14,922 bases of DNA from Chloroflexota bacterium (GTDB lineage Bacteria; Chloroflexota; Chloroflexia; Thermomicrobiales; UBA6265): the NCBI GenBank assembly GCA_023415845.1, contig JAEZJB010000187.1, positions 1-14,922 of the forward strand. The letters are read 5' to 3'. The notes beneath the pieces were generated by a model that searched no databases, was not told the origin of the DNA, and saw nothing but the letters and a program-made list of their open reading frames with translations. Both the position numbers and the translations under genes were made by a program. Below are positions 8,561-14,808 of this stretch, piece by piece; the first letter of the stretch is position 1; each line of letters begins with the position of its first letter.

Positions 8561-9318
8561 ACGAACGCATGCCGTACATCCTTGGAAACTGGAAGATGAA
8601 TCTCGACATCGAGTCGGCCGTCCGGCTGGCCAGCGATGTTGCCGATATCGCCGATGACGCGGCGGAAGACGTCGGCGTCGGGGTAGCGATTCCATATCCC
8701 TGGATTCCCCTCATCGCCAGCGAAACAGCCGAAACCAACCTGCTCATTGGCGCCCAGGATGTCTCGCCGTGTGGCGAAGGAGCCTACACGGGCGATGTAT
8801 CAGCCGGGATGCTCGCGCCCTGGTGCACGTTCGTCCTGGTGGGTCACAGCGAACGCAGGACCATTCATCAGGAGTCGGATGAACTCATCCGATCCAAGCT
8901 CGACGCCGCCCTGACCAATGGCATGGCCCCCGTGCTCTGCGTCGGCGAAACGCAGGCAGAACGCGATCAGGGCATGACCGCCGACGTGATTGCACGCCAG
9001 GTTACCGTGGCCACGAGCCATCTCTCGGGCCAGCAACTGCGTGGGCTGCTGGTCGCATACGAACCAGTCTGGGCGATCGGAACCGGACTGACGGCCTCCC
9101 CTGACGACGCGCAGCAGGTAGCGAGCCAGATCCGGGCGCTGCTTGGCAAGGTCGACTCCGACTCGGCGGCACTGGTGCCGATTCTGTACGGGGGAAGTGT
9201 CAAGGGCGAAAATGCCCGCGGTTTCATGGCCTGCCCCGATATCGACGGGGCTCTCGTCGGTGGTGCCAGCCTCAGCGCCGAAAACTTCCTGCCAATCGTG
9301 CAGGCTGCACTGCCCTAG
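8557..9318 (+). CDS. tpiA: Triosephosphate isomerase
   Basis: It interconverts dihydroxyacetone phosphate and glyceraldehyde 3-phosphate. The product is 253 aa, the usual TIM-barrel length. Catalytic residues are all visible: N11 and K13 in GNWKMN, H97 in VGHSERR, and E169 in AYEPVWAIGTG, whose last part is the mobile loop 6; the phosphate-binding YGGSVKGEN and GALVGGASL follow. The ATG at 8557 overlaps the pgk stop by 4 bp; GGAGG at 8548-8552 is only 4 nt away, so an in-frame ATG at 8569, giving MPYILGNWKMN, is possible but 16 nt from the site. It is followed by secG after 105 bp. Confidence 0.98.
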   Translation: MNERMPYILGNWKMNLDIESAVRLASDVADIADDAAEDVGVGVAIPYPWIPLIASETAETNLLIGAQDVSPCGEGAYTGDVSAGMLAPWCTFVLVGHSERRTIHQESDELIRSKLDAALTNGMAPVLCVGETQAERDQGMTADVIARQVTVATSHLSGQQLRGLLVAYEPVWAIGTGLTASPDDAQQVASQIRALLGKVDSDSAALVPILYGGSVKGENARGFMACPDIDGALVGGASLSAENFLPIVQAALP

Positions 9319-9423
9319 CGCGTTCGGACAGGTGGCCGGACCGCCTGCCGGATGGTACGCTGCACACGACGCTTGGTGGAATCACGCCAGGCAGGAACAC
9401 CTCGGCAAAGGACGATTCGAGAC

Positions 9424-9651
9424 GTGGATACCGCACTAAATCTCGTCACCATCATCGCCGCCATCGTACTGATCGCCATCATCCTGCTGCAGAAGCGAGA
9501 GACCTCGATCAGCGGTGCCTTCGGCGGAAACTCCGACTCCATCCAGCGCACGCGACGCGGATTCGACAAAACCCTGTTCGACTCCACCATCGTCGTCTCT
9601 GTGCTCTTCCTTGTCTTCTGTGTGCTGAGCAGCATCTTCCTCAGCAGCTAG
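9424..9651 (+). CDS. secG: Protein translocase subunit SecG
   Basis: SecG is the small accessory subunit of the SecYEG channel in the cytoplasmic membrane. With a GTG start at 9424 the product is 75 aa, typical of SecG. It has two hydrophobic helices, about residues 5-22 and 54-74, joined by a loop with the family pattern ILLQK...GAFGGNSDS...RRGFDK. The GTG start is supported by AAAGGA at 9407-9412 with 11-nt spacing; an upstream ATG at 9352 would add 24 polar residues unlike SecG and has no ribosome site. The pgk-tpiA-secG order is also seen in the glycolytic operons of some Firmicutes, which supports the call. Cotranscription with tpiA is likely because I see no terminator between them. Confidence 0.9.
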   Translation: MDTALNLVTIIAAIVLIAIILLQKRETSISGAFGGNSDSIQRTRRGFDKTLFDSTIVVSVLFLVFCVLSSIFLSS

Positions 9652-9693
9652 GGCAGAAGTCTTCGGCATGAACCGTTCACAAGGGAAGGAGTA

Positions 9694-9787
9694 GTGACAC
9701 ACAAACACTGAACACGCAGGCCACCCTGAGGCAGGCAGCCATCAGGACCCGGGCCAAAAGACCACGATCACGCGTGTGGTGTGTCAC
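9694..9787 (+). repeat. Spaced 9-bp inverted repeat upstream of tatA
   Basis: GTGACACAC (9694-9702) and its exact reverse complement GTGTGTCAC (9779-9787) are 76 bp apart in the secG-tatA gap. The second arm ends 18 bp before the tatA -35. Between them is a short imperfect hairpin (CCTGAGGC at 9725-9732 with GCC-A-TCAGG at 9738-9746). The arms could form an RNA stem after secG or be two halves of a looping operator; chance cannot be excluded. Confidence 0.4.
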
Positions 9788-9805
9788 CATTCTGCCATTC
9801 GCGCG

Positions 9806-9835
9806 TTGAAAACCGGTATCCGGCACCCCTACAAT
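9806..9835 (+). promoter_or_regulatory. sigma70-type promoter of tatA
   Basis: -35 TTGAAA (9806-9811) and -10 TACAAT (9830-9835) are 18 bp apart, each a five-of-six match to the consensus. The predicted start near 9842 gives a leader of about 90 nt before the tatA ATG. Confidence 0.75.
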
Positions 9836-9932
9836 TCACCTCGCAGCCATTTGAACGTATCGGTGCACGATTACGTCTTCCCAGGATCGTCAATGGTTGC
9901 CGGGCGAACACTCACGAGGAGGAAACATCACC

Positions 9933-10190
9933 ATGGGCGGTATTGGCGTTCCTGAGCTGGCAATTGTGCTGGTCATCATCGTCATCATCTTCGGCGTCGG
10001 CAAGCTGCCGGAAATCGGCGGCGCACTCGGCAAGGGCATCCGCGAGTTCAAGACGGAATCCACCACCGAGGACGACAACAAGGACAAGATCGAGGCCGGC
10101 ACCTCGCAGACCGCCTCGACGCTCACCTCCAGCGCTTCCGCCACTCGCGAAGAAGCCAAGGTTGGTGGCAGCCGCGCCGACGAGATCTAG
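9933..10190 (+). CDS. tatA: Sec-independent protein translocase TatA/TatE
   Basis: TatA oligomers form the part of the twin-arginine translocase that lets folded proteins cross the cytoplasmic membrane. The protein is 85 aa. Its short N-terminus carries E8 at the position of the functional polar residue, then one membrane helix (about 9-20), the FG hinge in IIFGVGKLPEIG, and the amphipathic helix LGKGIREFK. The tail is charged and Ser/Thr-rich, as is usual. The ATG at 9933 has AGGAGG at 9917-9922, 10 nt away; an in-frame ATG at 9897 would add 12 residues with no ribosome site. The gene has its own promoter and a strong terminator, so it may be a single-gene unit. TatA and TatE cannot be told apart here, and tatB and tatC are not in the window. 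Confidence 0.93.
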   Translation: MGGIGVPELAIVLVIIVIIFGVGKLPEIGGALGKGIREFKTESTTEDDNKDKIEAGTSQTASTLTSSASATREEAKVGGSRADEI

Positions 10191-10218
10191 TCTCGCCGCA
10201 CGGCAGCAAGGCAGCATC

Positions 10219-10257
10219 AAGGGACGCAGGGGACATCCCTTGCGTCCCTTTTCTTTT
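10219..10257 (+). terminator. Intrinsic terminator between tatA and lepB
   Basis: A 14-bp stem (10219-10232 with 10237-10250, one G-U pair) and an ACAT loop lead directly into TTTTCTTTT (10249-10257). It begins 28 nt after the tatA stop and is the best intrinsic terminator in the window. Confidence 0.88.
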
Positions 10258-10289
10258 CTCCTGACCTGAACCAATGAGGTAGCACCGGC

Positions 10290-11063
10290 ATGTCCGAAAG
10301 CTCCAACGAGGCAAATCGCGGCCTCTCGTCCTCGCCCGCCGGTCCACCGCTCGACAATGACGCCCCGACTCAGGCGACCACCCCCACCCTGACGACGACC
10401 TCCACAGGCAAGCAGCGCTCGATGACTCGCGAAATCATCGAAACGCTCCTCCTGGCCCTCCTGATCTTCCTTGCTGTCCGTGCCGTGGTCCTCAACTTCC
10501 GCGTCGATGGCCACAGCATGGACCACAGCCTGCAGAACAATGAAATGCTGCTGGTGAACCGCAACGCCTACTTCACGCTCGACCAGGAGAAGTGGCTGGG
10601 CTGGATTCCAGGGACAGACTTTGAAGACGGTGACGTCTGGCAGCCGTTCGGCACGCCAGACCGGGGCGACATCGTCGTCCTCACCCCACCCCAGGAATAC
10701 GCATCGGCGAACAAGCCGTATATCAAGCGAGTCATTGGCGTGGCTGGCGATCACCTGGAGATTCGCACTGACGCCAACGGCGTGGTCGACGGTGTCTACA
10801 TCGACGGGGTCAAGCTCGACGAGCCGTATCTGGACGAGGGCATCCAGTACCGCTGCAACGGACGCTTCTGTGACCCAATCGACATTCCCGAGGGCTATGT
10901 GTTCGTCATGGGAGACAATCGCGGGAACAGCGAAGACTCTCGGTATTTCGGATTGGTACCGGTCAGCGACATCATCGGCAAGGCCTGGATCACCTACTGG
11001 CCGCTTGGCGAAGTGGGCGTCATTCCGCACGAAGACTACCCGGAGCTCGAAGGAGCCGGGTAG
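10290..11063 (+). CDS. lepB: Signal peptidase I
   Basis: Signal peptidase I cleaves signal peptides from exported proteins on the outer face of the cytoplasmic membrane. The product is 257 aa: a Ser/Thr/Pro-rich cytoplasmic tail (1-45), one membrane helix (about 48-67), then the protease domain. The catalytic serine is S76 in VDGHSMD and the general-base lysine is K146 in YIKRVIGVAGD; box E appears as VMGDNRGNSEDSRYFG (206-221). The box B pattern is normally SMxPT but reads SMDHS here. C189 and C194 could form a disulfide, as in the E. coli enzyme. The ATG at 10290 has GAGGT at 10276-10280, 9 nt away. It lies only about 30 bp after the tatA terminator and I see no promoter between, so it may depend on read-through. 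Confidence 0.95.
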   Translation: MSESSNEANRGLSSSPAGPPLDNDAPTQATTPTLTTTSTGKQRSMTREIIETLLLALLIFLAVRAVVLNFRVDGHSMDHSLQNNEMLLVNRNAYFTLDQEKWLGWIPGTDFEDGDVWQPFGTPDRGDIVVLTPPQEYASANKPYIKRVIGVAGDHLEIRTDANGVVDGVYIDGVKLDEPYLDEGIQYRCNGRFCDPIDIPEGYVFVMGDNRGNSEDSRYFGLVPVSDIIGKAWITYWPLGEVGVIPHEDYPELEGAG

Positions 11064-11195
11064 ACAATCGTCGATCCGCACCTGTGGTCACCGCTCTCAG
11101 GATTGCCTGGACCCGGTCCTGCCGTCCTTCAGCGGTCCTCCGTCCGAGTGGCAACGAGCCACCTGATTGGGGAATGGTGCGGGCCGGGCTACGGG

Positions 11196-11232
11196 TATAG
11201 TATGGACCCCGGACGCCGGTCTCAGAACCGGC
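11196..11232 (+). promoter_or_regulatory. -10-like element and leader hairpin upstream of the nuclease gene
   Basis: TATAGT (11196-11201) resembles a -10, but no good -35 is present at 16-18 bp. A perfect 6-bp hairpin GCCGGT-CTCAGA-ACCGGC (11215-11232) would start about 7 nt after the predicted transcript start. The region is 208 bp long between lepB and the next gene. The promoter is tentative; the hairpin is plain in the sequence. Confidence 0.4.
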
Positions 11233-11271
11233 ATGGACATGCGTCGAACTGGAGTTGCAAGGGGCTGGCAC

Positions 11272-11853
11272 ATGATCGAAGCCACAGTGGAAAGCATCAG
11301 GGTCAGCCTCGTCTCGCAGAATCGCGTTGTCATCCTGCGAGAAATAGATGGTGACCGGCACTTGCCAATCTGGATTGGCACCTACGAAGCCGACGCGATC
11401 GCCATGGAACTGCAGGGTGTGGCGGCAACCCGGCCACTTCCCTACGACCTGTTCCGCTCCGCGCTGGCCGAACTCGATGCCAAGGTCCAGCACGTCGTCA
11501 TCGCCGACCTGACGGACAAAATCTTCTATGCACGCATCGTGCTGGATCACAACGGCCGGTCGGTCGAACTTGACTCCCGTCCGAGCGATGCCATCGCCAT
11601 CGCGGTCCGCACCGGCGCGCGGATCCTGATCGCCGATTCCATCATGGATGAAGTCGGCGTCTCCATGGATGATGCCGACGGGGACGACATTGACGTGACA
11701 TCGCTGACCGAAGAGCAGGTTCGCACTCCCCCGCCTCCCGACGAGCGGGTGGGATCGGAAACGCCCCGTATTGAAGACGAGCAACTCGGCGTGTTCCGCG
11801 ACTTCATTAACTCACTCGATCTGGACGATTTCGACCGTAAACGAACGAATTGA
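11272..11853 (+). CDS. Bifunctional nuclease (DUF151) family protein
   Basis: The family is named for plant proteins with both RNase and DNase activity; the role in bacteria is poorly defined. The product is 193 aa. Residues 1 to about 130 are the BFN domain, with VVILREIDGDRHLPIWIG, a block starting YEADAIAMELQGV, RPLPYDLF, DLTDKIFYARIVL and RPSDAIAIAVRTG in the expected order. A variable acidic and proline-rich linker follows (about 145-170), and the C-terminus carries FRDFINSLDLDDF, matching the FREFLDxxxPEDF tail of actinobacterial relatives. The ATG at 11272 has AAGGGG at 11259-11264 with 7-nt spacing; upstream in-frame starts lack a site. It lies 40 bp before a small CxxC protein, probably in one transcript. 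The biochemical activity here is not shown by sequence. Confidence 0.88.
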   Translation: MIEATVESIRVSLVSQNRVVILREIDGDRHLPIWIGTYEADAIAMELQGVAATRPLPYDLFRSALAELDAKVQHVVIADLTDKIFYARIVLDHNGRSVELDSRPSDAIAIAVRTGARILIADSIMDEVGVSMDDADGDDIDVTSLTEEQVRTPPPPDERVGSETPRIEDEQLGVFRDFINSLDLDDFDRKRTN

Positions 11854-11893
11854 CGAACGGCGCTCGCGCCTGCCCACCATAGTTGAAGGACCA

Positions 11894-12283
11894 ATGGACT
11901 CAGAAGATCGAATCAAGCAACTGGTCTTGCGCCGCATGGAGCGGTGTATCGTCTGTCATCGGCACTTCGATCCCACCGACATCAGCGTCATCTCGCGTGA
12001 ACGCGACATGTGGACCATGCTGGTGGCGTGTCCGGAATGCCATGCCCGTAACTACGTGGCAGCGGTGATGAACGATGGCGACCCCGAGGAGGCCCAGCTC
12101 GCCCTTCGACGCCTCAGCGAGCGGGCGACAGAGGACCTCAAGGCCAACGATCAGGCGTTTGCCACCGAACCGGTTGAGAACCTGCCTGCAGCAGAGCCAG
12201 TGACGGCGTCTGATGTCGTCGACATGTATGAATTCCTGAACGACTTCGACGGAGACTTCAAGGCCCTGTTCCGTAACTCCTGA
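11894..12283 (+). CDS. Unknown small protein with two CxxC motifs
   Basis: I do not recognise a named family. The product is 129 aa and acidic. C18-x2-C21 and C46-x2-C49 should bind one zinc ion as a zinc-ribbon-like fold, with about 24 residues between the pairs. A helical, charged segment follows (about 64-90), then an Ala/Pro/Glu-rich linker, and a C-terminal motif SDVVDMYEFLNDFDGDFKALF-like in character (106-126), rich in Asp and aromatic residues. I believe similar small proteins occur in other Chloroflexi, but this is memory, not a search. The ATG at 11894 has GAAGGA at 11885-11890, only 3 nt away. It lies 40 bp after the nuclease gene and shares its orientation, so the two are probably cotranscribed. 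A nucleic-acid or protein-binding adaptor is possible; no function is assigned. Confidence 0.75.
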   Translation: MDSEDRIKQLVLRRMERCIVCHRHFDPTDISVISRERDMWTMLVACPECHARNYVAAVMNDGDPEEAQLALRRLSERATEDLKANDQAFATEPVENLPAAEPVTASDVVDMYEFLNDFDGDFKALFRNS

Positions 12284-12302
12284 AGCCGCGCTCGCCAGCT
12301 AG

Positions 12303-12317
12303 GATTGAGTCTCAATC
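12303..12317 (+). promoter_or_regulatory. Perfect palindrome upstream of the nuoE -10 (candidate activator site)
   Basis: GATTGAG-T-CTCAATC is a perfect inverted repeat with 7-bp arms and a 1-bp centre. Its centre at 12310 is about 46 bp upstream of the transcript start predicted from the TATAAT at 12344. A 1-nt loop and no T run make a terminator unlikely. I cannot name the regulator. Confidence 0.5.
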
Positions 12318-12343
12318 AACCTCGGAGGAAACAGTCGCTGCGG

Positions 12344-12365
12344 TATAATCACCGCGATATTCGCG
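12344..12365 (+). promoter_or_regulatory. -10 element and start-site palindrome of nuoEF
   Basis: TATAAT (12344-12349) is a perfect -10. No -35 is present at 16-18 bp upstream (CTCGGA at 12321-12326). Immediately downstream, CGCGA-TAT-TCGCG (12353-12365) is a perfect palindrome over the predicted start near 12356. The pair suggests an activator-dependent promoter with a possible repressor site. Confidence 0.55.
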
Positions 12366-12413
12366 ATGTTCTCGCACTGCCGCGCGACCGCCTTCTGTTG
12401 GCACGGGTGGCAG

Positions 12414-12419
12414 GGAGGT
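12414..12419 (+). promoter_or_regulatory. Ribosome binding site that fixes the nuoE GTG start
   Basis: GGAGGT lies 8 nt upstream of the GTG at 12428. The alternative TTG at 12305 lies upstream of the -10 and inside the palindrome at 12303-12317, so it cannot be on a transcript from that promoter. Confidence 0.8.
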
Positions 12420-12427
12420 TCCCCCAA

Positions 12428-13009
12428 GTGGCCCACGCCGAATCAGCGCACGCTCCCCTTCCCGTGCCCGCACCGTTTACCGGTCGGCAGGAGATCGACC
12501 TCGACGTCGTGCGCGAGCTCCTTTCCCACCTGACGTTCAGCGACTACGAAGAGGCGCAGGAGTTGATCCTGTTTGCCCTTCAGGAAGTCAACGAACACTT
12601 CGGGTGGGTGTCGCCGGAAGCCGCCGCTGTGGTCGCCGAGCACCTGAACACCACTCCCACGCGCGTTTTCGGGCTTCTCACCTTCTACGCTGATTTCCGC
12701 ACCGAACCGCGTGGACATCATCACATGCTTATCTGTCACGGCATGGCCTGCTACGTCATGGGTTCGCAGGCCCTCGTGCAGACCATGCGGGATGAATTCG
12801 GCATCGAAGACGGTGAAACCACGTCCGACGAGCAGATGAGTGTCCAGGTGGTGAACGGATGCCTGGGTGTCTGTGACCGGGCGCCGGTGGTGAAGATCGA
12901 CGACGACTACTTTAGCTACGTCACCGCCGAAACCCTCACCGAACTCGTCAACAACGCCATCGCTGGCCGGCAGGCCATGCAGCAGGGAGCGACCCATGGT
13001 CACCAGTAG
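12428..13009 (+). CDS. nuoE: NADH dehydrogenase subunit E-type protein (24 kDa, [2Fe-2S])
   Basis: NuoE-type proteins carry the N1a [2Fe-2S] cluster and work beside the NuoF flavoprotein in complex I, NAD-linked hydrogenases or formate dehydrogenases. From the GTG start the product is 193 aa. A helical N-terminal domain (about 20-95) is followed by a thioredoxin-like domain with all four cluster ligands: C103-x4-C108 in ICHGMACY and C145-x3-C149 in NGCLGVCDRAP. The start is supported by GGAGGT at 12414-12419. The gene overlaps nuoF by 14 bp, so the two should be translated together. No nuoG or other complex I gene is adjacent; the partner that supplies or takes electrons is not in this window. 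Confidence 0.92.
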   Translation: MAHAESAHAPLPVPAPFTGRQEIDLDVVRELLSHLTFSDYEEAQELILFALQEVNEHFGWVSPEAAAVVAEHLNTTPTRVFGLLTFYADFRTEPRGHHHMLICHGMACYVMGSQALVQTMRDEFGIEDGETTSDEQMSVQVVNGCLGVCDRAPVVKIDDDYFSYVTAETLTELVNNAIAGRQAMQQGATHGHQ

Positions 13010-14714
13010 TGATCACCTGACGCGACTGGAGTCACGTGAGGCATACGAACGGTTCCGCGATCAGGCTCGCGCCAACTGGACACGCATGTGGGAAGGCAAC
13101 GACCTCATCGTCAGCGTGGGCGTGGGAAGCAGTTCCATCGCCAAGGGAGCCCTGAAGGTTCTCGAAGCCTGCCACCAGGATTTGCCCAGCTCCGCCAAAG
13201 TCCGCGAAGTCAGTGGCAACGGCGCGTTCTGGATGGAACCGTGGATCGAGGTGAAGCGTCCAGGTGAGCCGCCGATCGTCTATGGAAACGTATCGCCGCA
13301 GGATGTTCCCGCGATCGTGGCAGGGCATCGGCAGGACCTTGCCGTCGGAGTGCGCAGTGAGGATGGCTTTGGCGACATCCCGTCGCTGAAGGAACATCCA
13401 TTCTTCAAGCCACAGGTTCAGCTCATTTCACGAAATGCCGGCGTCATCGAACCCGATTCCATCGAGGATGCGATCGCGCGAGGTGCCTACGACGGCTACT
13501 TCAAGGTTCTCTTCGAACTCAGCGCGGAGGAGGCGATCGCCGAAGTCACGGCGGCGAACGTCCGCGGACGCGGTGGCGGTGGATTCCCGGCCGGTATCAA
13601 GTGGGAAAGCGGCCGCAAGGCACGAGTCACACCCAAGTTCGTGGTCTGCAACAGCCACGAAGGCGAGCCGAACGTCTACAAGGATCGCCACCTTCACGAG
13701 AGCGACCCGCACAGGATTCTCGAAGGCATCCTCATCGCCTGCGTGGTGTGCGGCGCCGAGCGGGGCTACAACTACATTGGTGGTGAGTACCCTCTGGCCA
13801 TCCGCCGATTCCGCAAGGCAGTTGCCGATGCAGAACGCATCGGCCTCATCGGCAAGAACATTCTTGGCACTGGCAAGAACGTTGCATTCAGGGTCCGCAC
13901 TGGTGGCGGCGCCTATGTCTGCGGTGAAGCCTCGGCGCTGATGTACTCGGTGATGGGCGTCCGTGGCCAGCCTCGAACGAAGCCACCTCGATCGGTCGAA
14001 GAAGGCCTTTGGAAGCGCCCGACGGTCGCGAACAATACCGAAACGCTTGCCAACATCCCGGACATCATCGTCAACGGTGGTGAGTGGTACGCGAAGTACG
14101 GCACTGAAGGGTCCAAGGGCACCAAGCTCATGACGGTGCAGGGGCCGCTGAAGCGACATGGCGTCGTTGAAGTCGAGATGGGCGCATTCACCTTGCGCCG
14201 CCTGTTCGACGAGGTCTACGGTGGCATGGCCGATGGTCGCGTCTTCAAGGGTGTGCAAACCGGTGGAGTTTCCGCCGGACCGCTCAAAGACGAGCACCTC
14301 GATATTCCAGTAGACTTCGACTCCCTTGGCGACGTGGGTGGCATGCTTGGCTCAGGTGGATGGGTCATCTTCGACGAAAGCGTGAATGTCGTCGACTTCG
14401 CCCGCTACCTGACTGCCTTCAACCGTTACGAGTCGTGCTCGAAGTGCGTGCCATGCCGACTGGGGAATCCAGCCCTGGTTGAGATCCTGGACCGCATTCG
14501 GTTCGGACGCGGTTCAATGGATGACCTGGCGTTGATCCAGCGCACAAGCAAGCACGTGATTGAATTGTCGCTCTGTGGACTCGGTCAGGTCGCTCCGGTT
14601 CCGCTGCTGGGCATGATCGAGCAATACCCGGACGACTTCGCATACGCAGTCCAGCACGGCACTACCCCTACATTGCCGGCGGACCTGGCTCCCGTGGCGG
14701 CCGCTGCCGACTGA
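12996..14714 (+). CDS. nuoF: NADH dehydrogenase subunit F-type flavoprotein, long divergent form
   Basis: NuoF oxidises NADH with FMN and passes electrons to a [4Fe-4S] cluster. The product is 572 aa, longer than complex I NuoF (about 440) because of an N-terminal thioredoxin-like domain (about 30-140), as in HndC/HoxF-like long forms. That domain reads VGVGSSSIAKGA where relatives have GTCG or GTGC, and its only cysteine is C59, so it should not hold a cluster. The FMN motif RGRGGGGFPAGIKW (190-203) is intact. The NADH/FMN motif is NSHEGEPNVYKDR (219-231), with H221 where Asp is usual and N225 where Gly is usual; GEASAL (310-315) replaces GEETAL. The [4Fe-4S] ligands C481, C484, C487 and C527 are present. 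The ATG at 12996 has AGGGAG at 12984-12989, 6 nt away. Activity with NADH is likely but not certain given the changed residues. Confidence 0.93.
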   Translation: MVTSSDHLTRLESREAYERFRDQARANWTRMWEGNDLIVSVGVGSSSIAKGALKVLEACHQDLPSSAKVREVSGNGAFWMEPWIEVKRPGEPPIVYGNVSPQDVPAIVAGHRQDLAVGVRSEDGFGDIPSLKEHPFFKPQVQLISRNAGVIEPDSIEDAIARGAYDGYFKVLFELSAEEAIAEVTAANVRGRGGGGFPAGIKWESGRKARVTPKFVVCNSHEGEPNVYKDRHLHESDPHRILEGILIACVVCGAERGYNYIGGEYPLAIRRFRKAVADAERIGLIGKNILGTGKNVAFRVRTGGGAYVCGEASALMYSVMGVRGQPRTKPPRSVEEGLWKRPTVANNTETLANIPDIIVNGGEWYAKYGTEGSKGTKLMTVQGPLKRHGVVEVEMGAFTLRRLFDEVYGGMADGRVFKGVQTGGVSAGPLKDEHLDIPVDFDSLGDVGGMLGSGGWVIFDESVNVVDFARYLTAFNRYESCSKCVPCRLGNPALVEILDRIRFGRGSMDDLALIQRTSKHVIELSLCGLGQVAPVPLLGMIEQYPDDFAYAVQHGTTPTLPADLAPVAAAAD

Positions 14715-14745
14715 CCTTGGCCATAACCAGCAAAATGTCGGAACC

Positions 14746-14786
14746 AGAGCCATGCCGCCAGGATAGTCCTGGCGGCATGGCTCTTT
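14746..14786 (+). terminator. 18-bp perfect hairpin between convergent nuoF and OCD genes
   Basis: A perfect 18-bp inverted repeat (14746-14763 and 14767-14784) with a TAG loop lies between the nuoF stop (14714) and the stop of the minus-strand gene (14809). On the plus strand it ends in CTCTTT. It probably ends nuoF transcription and may also serve the convergent gene, though no T run follows on the minus strand. Confidence 0.75.
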
Positions 14787-14808
14787 GACGATCGCAGCTG
14801 GTCCGTAC

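Noticed and set aside
9352..9423. Upstream ATG that would lengthen SecG by 24 residues
   Set aside because: The added residues are basic and polar, unlike SecG, and the GTG at 9424 has its own AAAGGA site.
12305..12427. Longer nuoE starting at TTG 12305, or at the in-frame CTG 12338 that follows GGAGGAA (12324-12330)
   Set aside because: Both lie upstream of, or within, the promoter; the GTG at 12428 has a better ribosome site and gives a normal-length NuoE. The CTG is well spaced from GGAGG but CTG starts are rare.
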